A stretch of 64,000 bases of DNA from Eupeodes corollae (GCF_945859685.1 NC_079149.1:55632991-55696990); one strand, 5' to 3'. Counted from the stretch's first letter, positions 1 through 12,279 are shown. Program-made: numbers and translations. Notes: a model not told the origin generated them from the sequence alone.

Positions 1-351
1 TGTTTTTGTTATGAGATATTTGCATTAAAAGTTTGAAATCAACATGCAAATTAATAGATTTTGGGAGTTTTAATTCTTTATAATTTAAAAAAGGTGCAGC
101 TTAGGGAGTTTAGAAAAAATATAAATTTTGCCATTTGCATGAACTTAGCGTATTTATTTCATTTTTGCGGAAAATGGACTTAGGGAGTTTTCATAGAACG
201 ACGACGATATATAGTACAGTGAGAAATTGCCAACAAAACGATCCGCAGTAGCCAGATTTTTGTATTTAAATTGGCACAACTTAAAGAAGATCTGTCAAAA
301 TAATAATAAAAAAAAAAACCCAAACAGAAGAAAGTTTTGTGAAAATCAAAA

Positions 352-1099
352 GCGAGCTTGAAGCTCGCCTCAATTCTTTATATATCTGAATCGAGTTGAA
401 ATGAGCTTGATTCGACTCGAATCCCTTCGAGGATCGCAGTCAAGTCAAAATTTGTGAAGAAAAACCTGTATAGAGGAGTTGGTTTTAGAGATAGTGCATT
501 ATGGTCTGTTTATTTGCAAGTTTGTGTACAAAAAATATAGTTTTGTTTTAATCCAATTGAAACAAACTGCACATGGATTAGGTGGTATGTATATTCTTAC
601 ATGGTGCTGAACAATTCAGTTCTTCATTGTTTAACACGAATTAAACTGTCTCACTTGCACTTTATAAGAAATATCGAAATACTATTTGCAAATTAAAAAG
701 TGCTGTCAAACTTAAACGTTTTTAAATCTTCTTGTGCGGTGGAAACACCAACAAAAATTATTTAATCTAAACTGAGATAAATCTTTGGTGGAAACATATC
801 AAAACATAAATATGTTTCTATTGATTTCTCTTGCTAAATAAGCCCAGTTAGTCCATTTCCACTAACAATCGATTGATTTTTCCACATAGCCATCGAGATA
901 CAGATGCAATATCAATCGTACTAACATTTAAGAACGAAACCACATAAGATCCATTCGAGACTCGTATAAATGTCGAAAACCTTAGTAAGATTCTACACAA
1001 ACTTTTATCGGTGTTATTCATACTACGGATATTGTTTTTGTTATTTGTGTAAAATGCTACTATACTATGGATAGATTTTCCAACAAAACACGGGTAATG
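352..1099 (-). repeat. Long repeat family B, copy 1
   Basis: Read on the minus strand this matches 23452-24215 almost end to end with moderate divergence. Shared landmarks are an opening CATTACCCGTG, a stretch ending in ACGAGTCTCGAAT, and a terminal palindrome GAGCTTCAAGCTC. An open frame of about 100 codons lies at 1162-848 (minus). The other copy keeps recognisable peptide similarity there but has stops and frameshifts, so an ancient coding origin is possible but unproven. I do not recognise the family. It lies in what is probably the first intron of the gene starting at 8020. Confidence 0.75.
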
Positions 1100-1184
1100 T
1101 GAATGCACCAACACCTCACATGGAAAAAACCTTATTAGGAATTTTATTGTAGCACATGTCAAATTATACTTTTTACTGTAAGGT

Positions 1185-1530
1185 TTTTGATGGCTTTAGC
1201 TCGAATCCGACTTCAAAATCAATCTATCAAGTCAGTTTTCTGAGAACAAACAAACTTTTATGATTTTTGAAATCTGCAATATTCCGTTTAAAAATGTTTA
1301 TGGCCTTACTTCTTTTTTAAAACATCCTCATTAGTTTTAAGGCTTCACCTGATATATGTACATAAACCTTAGAAGAACGCTGAAGCATTTACGCTAAAAC
1401 AGTTCTTTACAGAAAAAACGAAATGTATAAAAACGATTTTTGATCTTATTACCAAGTTTTTAGAATGAATTGTAAAAAATACAAAAGTAATGTTGAAAAC
1501 GGGTATTTTTGAATTTGACCGCAGAATAGC
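1185..1530 (-). repeat. Long repeat family D, minus-strand copy
   Basis: The reverse complement aligns with 5600-6020. Shared blocks include GTTTTAGC.TAAATGCTTCAGC, TTTTAAACGGAATAT and the end block GATTGATTTTGAAGT. The copy is 5'-truncated relative to the versions at 4835 and 55700. It abuts family B on its left. No coding potential is seen. Confidence 0.65.
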
Positions 1531-3785
1531 TGAAATCAGAGTTTGGATACGTAATGATCATTCAAATTAATTTCAAATGCAGGGCATTTAAGTCTTCAAA
1601 AAAGTGTGCAACAACAGATCACTGTCGTCAGAAACTTTTCAACTGGTACAAACGTAGTTGAAAATTTCATATTTAATTTTGTATTGGGAAGGGATTTATT
1701 GATAGAAAAATTAAATTCTGTTAATATTATTGCATTTTAAAAAGAAACTTGTATTCGACCCATTTAAGACCATTTTGAGTTAACTTGATTAAATTCAATT
1801 CACGAATTATAAAAATAAGCTCAGTAAAATTTATTTTAATTATTGCTTTAATTGAAGAACAAACTAAACTATGCATAAAGTTAATACATGTGTCATACAT
1901 GTGTCATACATTTCATCATTTCATTCTTTATTTTATTCAGACTTAATTTGTTTGAATCCATTCTGTTCTGACTCATTACTATCTGACAATCGAATTCTAT
2001 ATTAAAATATTATAGAAAGAAATACGCAACGCATTTTTATTTTCATCAAAATCAAAGTAGAAACCTTCATGTGTCTGAAAACCTAGTTTAAAAAAAAAAA
2101 TTTAAATATATTCAAAATTATATGAGGAACAATGAAAAATCATTAAAGTGTAAACAAATATGCCTTAAAAATGTTTACAAACAGCTCAAGTGCCTTCGAA
2201 TGATTTATAAGATTAGTCAACCAGTAAGTTAAGTTGCTTCTTTAAAACAAAATAAAATAAATATGGTACAATATTATGTGTATACAGATCGTAAATATAT
2301 TGCAACACTTTTTTTATCTTTTACGTCAGGAATGTGCTTAGCCCTAAATAAGTCTATGAACACGAAGCAAAACAAAAAATGGTAATCTTTTTTGGAGTAA
2401 CTGTCAGAAAAATGATTAACCACCATACATATCATATTTTTAGCACGTGACGTTTTATATTATTGTTGAATATTTAAATTAATCTCTGATGATCTTGATA
2501 TGACAGCCACAGCAATATACTTACTTTTGCAAATGGAGATGAGGAAATAAATGTGTAGGGAAAAAATAATTAAGCGTCATCACTGATGATGAAATTGTGA
2601 TTTTTACCTAAGAGCAATTTTCTATTGACAATAATGTTATAATAAAATGGGACCGAAATTAACGTAGTCTTAAATCTTGAAGTATATTTTAAAAGAGGAG
2701 TCTAATATCCCAGTTTTGGTTCCTAGCCGAAATTTATATTGTAAATAAAATATTTTTTTTTTGAATTTTTGTAAAAAAAAAAAATGTTGACCATAATCTA
2801 GTGACATGGAGTGTTTGTACTCAATTCAATATTATTTGTGCCTAATTTGGAGGAGAAAACATTATATTGCTGCGATTATAAGTTCGCATGATTCTAGACA
2901 CAAAAATGATCTTACCATCAGTCTATTACTTGGCAAAAGTCAATGGCGCGCGACCACAAATCACAATAAAAAAAACAGCTTACAAACCATTAACAGGTTC
3001 TCGATAATTAGAACAGTCATGTTAATAATAATAAAATATTCTCAGTTTAATAATAATAATAATAAATACTATACAAAAAAAAACAACAATTTTTTTAACC
3101 CATAAATCAAATCGATTTCGCTAAGTTTAACAACTTTCAAAAATTAATTAAATTACTTCGAATTCTTAGCGTCGAGAGTAAAGAAAATAAGTCAAGATTT
3201 GAGTTTAAGATTATTTTCAATTAAAGCATTCTTTTCACACCAATTTAACATAAGCACATTGTATCATAGCATAATTATATTGCAAATCACATGTTTTTGG
3301 GTAATTAAAACACAATTTTGCCATTAGTTTGCTGTCCTAAAAATTGTTATATTAGTTAAATTCATTCAAAAAATTAATTATTTCTTAAAATTTGCATTTG
3401 GTCGTAGAAGTTTAATAAACAAAAATATATACTAAACTGAAGCAAACATTTGTATAACTATAAACAATAAAACAAAATGAATATGTTTTCTTCAAAAACG
3501 AAATTTCGTTATAAAACATTTGTTACCGAAAAGAGACTGATTGCTGATATTTTTTAATTTTGTTGAGAAACGTGAGTTTTGAATTATTTTAGAAAATTAT
3601 ACAGAATACAGAACTTCAGCGACTGTTACTCCAAAAACTGATAACAAAAATAAAAGTTGATTAAAATTGTTCAAAAGTAGAAAATACGATGAAATAAACG
3701 TTTTGTAAAATGAGGGATTTTTTTACCTTAACGCTAAAAAGTTGGTTATTTTTGAAAATTACTACTTTGTAGGGTGAGGATCGTC
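1531..3785. other. Stretch without recognised features
   Basis: AT-rich DNA with homopolymer runs and a short (AAT)n patch near 3020-3065. The open frame at 2806-3105 has low-complexity composition and no recognisable domain. Nothing supportable is seen here. Confidence 0.6.
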
Positions 3786-4455
3786 CAAAATAGTTTAGCC
3801 AGAAGCAATAATTGATGCAATGGAAGGTTGTTATGATACATACCGGAATATTGAAGCTATACTTTAAACATTAGTAGTATGTTTAGATTGAAATCCACAT
3901 ATTTTAAACACTCGTAAAAAAGGACTTAAGTGTCGACCGGTGTATTGAAATGCTCAAGAAAATCAATGGAGGTGCCTTAAAAAACGTTATAGGTGATTTA
4001 TATTGAAAATATTGCTATACACCTAAATCGAAACAGTAAACTTCAAAATACATTTTTGTCTTTTTTCTTCACCATGTTCAGAAATGCAGACACCGTAGGA
4101 CTTGATTAAAGTAGAATGGCCTAATTGGAATGCTACACGTACAAAAATATTGCTCTAATGCGGAAACGCAGTAAACCACGTCGAATCATTTTTCACCATG
4201 AAAACAAATTGAATTTTGGAAGACTCAAAAATGAATTGATGGGTCATACACTATAAACAAAGATATGAAACCTAAAATTTGTTTCTTTTTCCCAAACACC
4301 AGAAAAATATTTAGTGGAAAACAATTCTCTCCGCCAAAGGAATCTGAAATCATATTTTTTGTTAAAAAATGTTTTAAAATTGATGAAAACACATCAAATA
4401 TTTTGGTGGAATTGGAGAATGTATTATGGAAAACAATAAAATGCACCTAGAAATG
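3786..4455 (+). mobile_element. Degenerate irritans-like mariner transposase relic
   Basis: In mixed frames the translation shows ordered fragments of a mariner transposase. They are a CIEMLKK-like segment near 3945, a YTPKSKQ motif near 4020, KPRRIIFHH near 4180 followed by an ELMGH segment near 4235, and an LFLFPK segment near 4285. The order matches irritans-type mariners (YTPKSKQ, then HHDNASSHTA, then LMGHPPYSPDLAP, then FFLFP). Stops and frameshifts are numerous and the second catalytic Asp codon has become Glu. No terminal inverted repeats were resolved. It is a dead, old copy. Confidence 0.65.
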
Positions 4456-4923
4456 TTCTTATTTGAATTGTGCCATAGAAAACAATTGAGAAATCGATTC
4501 AAATCATACAAAATTATATTCTCAGCATTTTACATTAAAAACAAGAAACTTGGTTTATGTCATTGAGATATTTATATATATAAACCGGCCAGTTGCGTGA
4601 GACGATCGACAGCAAAGTTATGATAGAAAAGCTTTGGTAATTTTAGGAAAAGTTTTGACTAAGCAATATCATGAAAAACTTTACGAAATTTAAATTGGTG
4701 CACAAGATAAAAAAATACTTTATTAAAGGATTTAGATGTCCTCAATTCAAATCGAGCTATGAAATTTTTCTACAAAATCAGGTTTTTAAAATATGCCATA
4801 CTGAAAATAATAAAGACAACTTAGAACGGTTTTTTTAGGCAAGGCTAAGTTAAAACACACCATATCCCTTTACCAATAAATTTTATGATGATTATGCAAA
4901 ATATATTTATGTTGTAGATACAG

Positions 4924-5391
4924 AAATACCCGTGGCATGAAGGTTAGTGCGTTGGACGATCTTATGGCCGAAAGGCATTAGTTTTAAGTGTTATATTTTA
5001 ACTTAGAGTGTCCGTATGGGACCATTAAGATAGTTGTAAGTTATGGATAATTAGCAAGTTTTATGAATTTTTGTCTAGCTTTAAGATAGGTTTAAGAATA
5101 AATTAAAAAAAAAAAGAAAAAAAGTGCGTTGGACTGTCATGCCAGAGGTCTTGGGTTCGATCCCTGCTTATGCCATCTAAAGTACTGCCTCTGCGAGAAA
5201 TTGAAAAATTCTCCATGAGTGACTCTTGTCATAAAAAAGTGCTTTCTTAAATTAGCCGTTCGGATTCGGCATATAAACTGTAGGTCCCCTCCATTCCTGA
5301 CAACATTACTCGCACACAGGAATGGTTGAGAGTTGTAAGACCTGTGCCCTAGTTCTCAAGGGACTGTTGCGACACCCAATTTATTTATTTT
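4924..5391 (+). mobile_element. tRNA-derived SINE, copy 1
   Basis: The head resembles a tRNA pol III promoter. An A-box-like TGGCATGAAGG lies at 4933-4943 and a canonical B box GGTTCGATCCC at 5154-5164. The tRNA-unrelated body is shared with 22489-22737 and 41897-42115. It has the blocks AACATTACTCGCAC, AGGAATGGTTGAGAGTTGTA and TAGTTCTCAA, and ends TTGCGACACCCAATTTATT. The 12-bp target duplication TTGTAGATACAG flanks it at 4912-4923 and 5392-5403. The A and B boxes are separated by a later 166-bp insertion, so this copy should no longer be transcribed from its own promoter. Confidence 0.88.
4958..5123 (+). mobile_element. Small retrotransposed insertion with poly(A) tail inside the SINE
   Basis: The 11-bp sequence GTGCGTTGGAC occurs at 4947-4957 and again at 5124-5134. 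It encloses 166 bp that end in AATAAA (5097-5102) and an A-rich tail. This is the signature of LINE-mediated insertion of a 3' mRNA end. Source candidates are a 5'-truncated LINE 3' UTR or a host transcript end. The insert does not resemble any other part of the window. Confidence 0.85.
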
Positions 5392-6030
5392 TTGTAGATA
5401 CAGTTTAAATCATTTAAAAACCTCCCTTAGTTTTTATAATTTCTTATTTGTTATTCGTTGACTTATGGATCTTCATTTGGCTCTATCTAAAGTTTTGAAA
5501 AAACTTGAATGCCATTCGTTTATGTTTTTGAATAATTCGTTTTAGAGTTAAATGTACTGATTCCGAATTCCAATTGGAGCTATATGTCCTCAAATTTAGA
5601 AATACTCGTTTTAACAATATTTTTATATGTATATCAAAAACTTGATATTATAACTAAAAGACTATGAATTCGTAACAAGAACAAAAATTACTTTTATACT
5701 GTTTTACGTTTTTCTGTTGAGAACCGTTTTAGCATAAATGCTTCAGCAATCTTTTAAGTAAATTTTAAGTTTAGCAGGTGATAATTTACAACAAAGGAGA
5801 ATTTTTTGCAAAATGTGTAAGACACTGACAAATTTTAAACGGAATATCGATATAAGGGATTTTTGATTTGGAAAATCATTACGTGTTTAATTGAAAAATA
5901 ACTACTCTATGAATTTAAATATGTAGCTTCAAAAAGCCTAATATGCGTTTGTTTTTTCTAATTATAAGAGCTTATATTATCTCAAAAACCTGACGTGAAA
6001 GATTGATTTTGAAGTATAATTTGAATGCTA

Positions 6031-7892
6031 CCTACATTAACTTGCTGACTAGTGTAATAATGATTGTTATTTTTATCGAAACAATTAAAACTGTTTTAAA
6101 AATAAATTTAATCTTCACAATAAATTAAGTCACGTCAGTTTAGCATACAAATTCTCTTAAATTATGTTTTATTCTTAAGGTTGCCTTTCTATTTATATCG
6201 ATACAAATAGAAACACAGTCTCAAAAACTTACAGAGTGACCTTAATTTGTTTTTCACAACATTAAACTGATGTACCTCCACGAGAGTCCAAATAAAATAT
6301 TTGTTCCTGCTTTAAAAAAAATATTCTATGCCAAAAAATGGAAACAGTTCAAATTAACTTTTCATTTTTAATGAAATATGAAACAAAATTGACACCAAAT
6401 TATTCTTATTTCTTAAATATTTGTCCTTAATTAGATTCAAAAATAAGTGTAGAGGTTTATTTTACTTTTGTAGGTGTTCTATTTTCAATTCTTTTGAAAA
6501 TAGCAACAATATCACACAAGTGTTTTTACTTAAAATAATTAATCAATAAAAGTTGGATAAACTTTAAAAAAAACTGTCCATTGAATTTTTATCACAAAAA
6601 TTACCCAAACGCAAGTATTTCACCAAAACAATAATTTCACTTGATAAAAAAAAAATTGAAATGAATCAATAGAAGATTGTCTTTGAGAAAAATGATAACA
6701 AAACGAGATTTCCTTTGACATAAATTCACTTTGACAGCTTCTGATTATTCTGGTCCTATATTTGAGATGATGATGACTCACAATAGATTTTACGAAAACA
6801 GGTCACAGTATGCATTACGTAGATAATCAAAAAATATTCATTTTGAATGTAAGGAAACAATGTAATTTAAAGATTATTTTTAAAATAAGTTCATCAAAAC
6901 TTCAATTCCCTGACAGAAGCCAACAACACAATATCGCAAAATGTAAAAATTTATCACGAAAACTACAATAATGAGAGATAAACAAATGTTCACATTGCAT
7001 TAATGAATATATGTAAATAAATGCGTACAATTTAATATGAACAATGAATGAATGAAATAAGAAATGTTTTAATTTGTGAGATGAATTTAGTATTCATCAA
7101 ACATATTTTCAATGAATGATTTAATTTAAAAGCTAATTTTCGTTTCTCTCCCACAAAGTCGATGGAGCTGCAGACGTTAAGCAAAGTTATGTAGAAGTTT
7201 TCTACAACTCTTTGAAGTCAAATAAAAAAACATCAACAATCTTATCGTGTTAAGGATGCATTCAAAAGAAATTCACATTAAACATTTGTATTGTAAATAA
7301 AATGCGAATTGATTAAAAATAAAAATTATATAAAAAAAACGATGACACACACCGAGCTAATTTCATCGTACTCTCCCAACTAAAATGTCCTTTCAACTTA
7401 ATATATGACATCACTATCGAGCTACACACCCGTTTTGACACTGACAAACAAGGATACACAACGGTAAGACGGCGGCGGCGTATCCTTAAATTGATAAAAC
7501 TCCACACAATAGCATGACGCATTCTTGAGCACACATTTTTCTTTTTATTTTTCTCCCCAATTCTACTTTTCTTTTTATAGTACAAGTTGTCATTGTCATT
7601 CAGGACATTCAGCGACAACAAAAACAATTCACATGTTCATTTCATATATAAAATTGAGAGTAGTAGGTACCTTCAATTGTATCAAAAATTAATCGATGAG
7701 AGTTCGAGTATGTGCAAGCTCATAAAACGTCATTGTTAACTTTTTTAGCTTTTTCACCCCCTAAAGGACTCGACCCAACTTCGCTGGTGTCCTTACATCA
7801 ATAACACAATGCATAACAAATACAAATAAGTGTATTTTTATGACAATTACAGATAATATTATGTTCAAAAAACAAAAGCAATGAAAACAAAC
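6031..7892. other. Probable intron sequence, no feature seen
   Basis: AT-rich sequence just downstream (minus strand) of the donor at 7892. A somewhat GC-richer patch lies at 7400-7620, with a short GGCGGCGGCG run near 7470. The 104-codon minus frame there has no recognisable motif. It is interpreted as the start of the first intron of the gene beginning at 8020. Confidence 0.4.
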
Positions 7893-8020
7893 CTCTCCTC
7901 AGGTGTTTCAATGTGCTCTTCCTGTAGACCAGCCTCCGTGCTGCTGACACTGGAGGTTTCTGGTGTTGTCGGTGGGATAGGCCCTAAATCGATAGACGTC
8001 ATCCCTTCCACCATGGCCAT
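7893..8020 (-). CDS. First coding exon of an unidentified protein gene
   Basis: The minus-strand ATG at 8020-8018 opens 42 codons plus two bases and ends at AG|GTTTGT, a usable 5' splice site. Composition is clearly more GC-rich than the surroundings. The peptide begins MAMVEGMTSIDLGP, then has a PIPPTTPETSSVSS stretch and an acidic end (GLQEEHIETPEE). This looks like a disordered Ser/Thr/Pro and Glu-rich N-terminus of a regulatory or adaptor protein. No domain is reached before the intron and I do not recognise the protein. A second in-frame ATG lies two codons downstream. The next exon must lie below position 7890, probably beyond the window start. It could also be a gene nested in a very long Gdap2 intron. 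Confidence 0.7.
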
Positions 8021-8026
8021 CCTCGT

Positions 8027-8044
8027 TGTGTGTGTGTGTGTGTG
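8027..8044. repeat. (TG)9 microsatellite in the 5' leader
   Basis: Nine TG units on the plus strand read as (CA)9 in the mRNA, ending 6 nt upstream of the ATG at 8020. No splice acceptor is evident between the repeat and the ATG, so the repeat is probably part of the 5' UTR. Confidence 0.85.
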
Positions 8045-8045
8045 T

Positions 8046-8720
8046 TTTTTTTTATATTTTTTAATCTACCGTGTGAACTATGAACTTGCTACTTTTCCGA
8101 GCGCCAATCGAGAGAAATTTCTTTTAATTTTCAAAAAATAAAATTCAACCCAAAAAAGGATTTCATAAAATTATTTTTTATTTTCGTTAATCGATTACGA
8201 GATTGTAACTATGAACGTGACACGGTTATTCGTTGTAATATGGCAAACTTTTTTTTCAAACACTATTTACGTATATCAAGGGATGATTTTCGAATACGAA
8301 AATATTTTCGAATATTCAACTTTTCAATTTTTTAATACTTTTTTTTTGTTTCAAATTTGTATGTCTTCGTTTTCGTCGGATATTTGATTCTAATTTTAAA
8401 TTATATTCGAATACTGCGAAGAGGAAACTAAAGTTTATATTTTTATAATATTTATTTTTATTGTTGCCAAAACTTTTCCTTTACTATAGACCGCTCTTAA
8501 CTTTCGGGTTCATATAAATACAAGTTTTTCTTGGAACACACGTCGTCGTCGCGTTGAAGTGAACATTTAAACTAAATCGAATTGCCGTCTGGCTGTGGTA
8601 GCACCCATATTTTTTTCTTATTTTTGTTTAATTAGCAGAAGCAGAGGCATGCGATGAAGCTTCTTCTCTTTTTTGTTCTTATTTCTTGTGGTCTTGACGG
8701 GGACAGGCAAGGCATCAGTT
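8046..8720 (-). promoter_or_regulatory. Presumed 5' leader and promoter region of the 8020 gene
   Basis: This is the stretch directly upstream of the first coding exon. It is richer in GC and CpG than its flanks, with a CGTCGTCGTCGCG run near 8543-8556. The transcription start was not resolved, and TATA-like strings are uninformative in this base composition. The assignment rests on position only. Confidence 0.3.
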
Positions 8721-10084
8721 AAATGTTTTTAAAGGGAAGTGCGCGTTATCGAGCAACTGCGAAGGGGATTGTTTATTATTACATTTTTATAAATAAACAA
8801 TTACCATTTTGTTTGTTTATTGAGTAATTATTTTGAGGTTAAGGAATTTTATATATTTTTAATAGTATTAAATTAATAAATTGAAATACGCATTTTTAAA
8901 TTATTTTCACTTTCTCTTTCATCATCACCAACATAAGAATCAAAGTAACTATAGTCGAAGAGAGGCAAAAGTTTGTGTACGCAAGCTCGAAAAATGAACA
9001 TACGATGATGCTTTGGATTTGATGTCAGTGTTGCCAAATTGTGAGAAAATCTCTTTGCTTAAAAAATAGAACCCTTTTTGGGTTCAGAAATGTTCGGTTT
9101 CATAAACTAGTTTTAAATATTTATCAAACTTTTAAAAATTTACCTGTATTTTCGTAAACTATAATAAAATTTAAATAAAACAGATAAAAACTTCAATGAA
9201 AACGCCAAGTTGCTGGAATAAATCAAGCTTCTTAAAAACAATTAATTTATTTTGACAAAATGAATGCTAAATCCAAAATCTATTTACAGATCGTGTGGGA
9301 TTTATGAGTTATTCAAGTATAAATGAAGAAAATATTGGTATTTTAGAAATATCTTTTAAAGTACAAATAAAATTGAAAAGTAATCTAAGACAACTTGACG
9401 AACACTAAATCGTGTGAGACTAATTGTTTAAGAGATAGTTAGCAATTTACTCAGCTTAAAAGATGATTTACCTTATTTAAAACGTTTTTAACATTTTGTA
9501 CTATCTCTTAACATTTTGCTAAAGTTAAAATCACGGAATGGTTAATTTTTACTTTTAGCAATTTACTAAATCCATATGACATCTCTCCAATTATTCTTAT
9601 AAGAGCAGTGGATGAAATGTGCCACTTGGGAATTAAAATAAATAGGTCCGTTTAATGAGCCTATGATCGTAGTTTGGCGCTTGCTATAATCTTACTACTT
9701 TTTGAAAATTCTGAAGTGTTACAAAAATTAAGCGTATTTGTTTTGTTTATTTTCAAAATCTGTCACTTTTTAGACTTGTTTGAATGCTTGGTTTTTAATA
9801 AAAGGCAATTAGAATAATTATACTAGTAAGCAATACCAGAAGAAAAGTTTGGTGTCCCTTAGTAAATTGTATTGTATTGTAAATGTATTTTTAAATAGGT
9901 TTTCTTTCTTGGATTATGGGAACATTTGTATTTTTTTAAACTACTTGTGTTCATTTCAAGCAATATTATTCATCCAACGCCAAAAAAGTATTTGTCATTT
10001 GTCATGGATTTCGGGAAGATATTACCATTAATCCAACACAAATGAACATTAACAGTGATGAAAGAACAAACAATTTTAAATGGT

Positions 10085-10465
10085 CCTCAATTTTTCTGCC
10101 ATGCTTGTAAAAGAATGCATTCTTTTATGAATGCAATCATTATGTTAATTATTTATCAAATCCAACTTAAAGACTGCATTCATTGATTACCTAGCGATTG
10201 GGACTTTCAATTTTGAACAGTGCGAAGTGTGCAAGAGAATGAAAGATTTCAAATGAATGCAAAGACTGCAAGTGAATGCAAATGAGTGAATGGTCTTAAA
10301 TAATTCCAATTAATACAGTCACATGATTGTTCGAAATAATTATTGCAATCTTTTTAGCCAGGTTAGGAAGCTAGATTTGAAGTTTCAATCTTTAAGTTAA
10401 TTCAATGAATTTATGAATGAATGAATGTATTCAACCCATAAAAGATTGCATTCGCAAAAAGTTAC
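10085..10465. repeat. Cryptically simple GAATG/CATTC-rich region
   Basis: GAATG or its complement recurs many times here, including a perfect GAATGAATGAATG near 10414-10426. Degenerate GCATTC and GAATGC units are spread over about 380 bp. It is an old, decayed simple-sequence tract. Confidence 0.55.
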
Positions 10466-12262
10466 ATTTCAAAGAAGTAATGTTTAATACTTAATTTCGT
10501 TTATTGCGGGACTCGTTGTCCTTGCTCCGATTATTTACAAGATCAGTGTTACTTTAAGCACCCACAGTTATTTATATTAATGAAAACTACAAATGACAAA
10601 AAATCAATGGAGGAATAAAACTTTTTACAAGCTCTTGTTGAAAATAAGTTCTTCTAATTGTTGTATATTTAATGATAAAATTCGGCAAAGCGGTAGATTT
10701 ACTTCTGATCCTAAAATAGGTGCTAAGGGGGAAGCATTTATCAACACTTTTTATTCAGATGGCGTGGAAATAACAACTTGCAAACAAAAATGTAAGAAAG
10801 CCAAGTGAAATATTTTGAGATTTAAAAAGACTTCTTATGCCAAGCTTATGAACATTATTATACTTTTTTCTAAGCAGAGCAATATTTAATAAAACTAAAA
10901 TTAATAATAATATTCCCCTACTTCAAATTAATTGGGTTATCTCCGAAATGACACTTTATGATTTCTTAAAGTTTAAAAGTAATTAAAAACTAAACCCATA
11001 AATTATCAAAATAATAATATAATATTGTGTAACACAAAATTTAGAGTTGCCTCGATATTTTAAAAACCTTACTATAAATTAAAAAACAAACAGTTTTGTT
11101 TTGATACCAACTTAATTGATGAACGCATATTTTCTCCATATATTAAATATATTTAAAATAGTTCACAGGTAAAATTATAAGTTAAATAGATTCTAGCATA
11201 ACATGCCATTATAGTTAACGCAGAAAATACAATTTAGCCAGCTAATTTACTTTTTGCATTTATGTGTAAACTTATATTTTTAACGAATACAAAGAACAAG
11301 CAAAAAACATTAAACATTTCTTCAGTATTGCTCTTGGCAACAAAAGACGTGCATTTTAACTTCCACTATGAATATTATCAATATATTGAAATATATCAAA
11401 AGCAATTATTAGTCTAATATTTTATAAGTTTAAAAAAAAAAAACTACAATTAAACAAATTGCAATATTTAAAATTAGCACTAAAATAAAGTGCCTTTTTA
11501 TTCTAAATTATACGAATTTGGAATGAAATTAGCCTGGCACGAGGATTATCAAAATACTTTATCAAGAGCTAAAGAATATTTTTACCCATTTTAAATTCAT
11601 TTAATTTGAACTTTGAAAAAGCAAGTAGGTACATGCTTTAAATACTATGAAAACTATAGTCAAATAATAAAAAAGTTATTTTTTTTTCTTTCAACAAATA
11701 TTCTTGTAACAAAAGCAAAAATATTATCACATTTTGATACTTTTTAGCTTCAATTCTTGAGTTAAATAAAATGAGGCAAACAGAAAGTTTGGTAATATCC
11801 AAATTTTACTTATTACCTCGGCTTATTCTCCCACCACTTCTTTTTTTCTTTCTTTTAATAAACGCTATCTCCAATAGATAAAGACCATACCTACTCTTTA
11901 AAAAAAAAACCTCGGAAACTTCGAAATCTTCCAAGTCAAAAATGGTTTCGAATAACTTTTTTCTCACTCATTTATAACCAATATCACCAAAAAATGTCTA
12001 AAGAGTTACAATTAAACTTTACCGATATGTTCTCTTATAAAAGCTTTGCAATGCAAGAGGGAATGTTATGTTTCGAACAGTAACAATTCAACCAAAATCA
12101 GTTACAAGGAAGATTGCACGATCAAACCTAGAAACCAAACCATGTTAGAGTCGAATTACAAACTCGACGGGTTTTTTGAAACTTGTTCGTAATAAGCATT
12201 CATATATATTCTGCTCAGTAATCCAAATTTTCCATTGACTTCGGTTATGTATTGGGTGATTA

Positions 12263-12279
12263 TTGGCAGTGCGAGCCAC
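12263..12279 (-). mobile_element. Isolated Tc1-like terminal repeat fragment
   Basis: The 17-base GTGGCTCGCACTGCCAA (minus strand) matches the outer end of the Tc1-like relic at 33262-33278 at all but one position. No transposase remains around it, so it may be a solo end of a deleted copy. Confidence 0.45.

Larger units (their letters stand above)
4835..6030 (+). repeat. Long repeat family D copy, split by a SINE
   Basis: Both flanks of the SINE at 4924-5391 align with the family D copy at 55700-56680, which lacks the SINE. The left flank shares TAAGTTAAAACA and CCAATAAATT. The right flank shares TTTAAAT, then TTTTTGAATAATTCG, then CTGATTCCGAATTC, then GAACCGTTTTAGCAT. This is one of five copies of D in the window. 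The family is unknown to me, and no terminal inverted repeats or coding region were seen. Confidence 0.75.

Noticed and set aside
848..1162. A 104-codon minus-strand frame as a live gene
   Set aside because: It lies in repeat family B and the second copy is broken by stops and frameshifts. It is kept only as a hint of an old coding region.
3018..3066. Possible telomere-like or satellite repeat in AAT-rich sequence
   Set aside because: Only a short imperfect (AAT)n run. Neither the insect TTAGG repeat nor a higher-order unit is present.
5154..5164. Possible tRNA genes (GGTTCGATCCC B boxes at 5154 and 22537)
   Set aside because: The flanking sequence does not fold into a tRNA cloverleaf, the body continues into a repeated tail, and target duplications flank the units. 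They are SINE heads.
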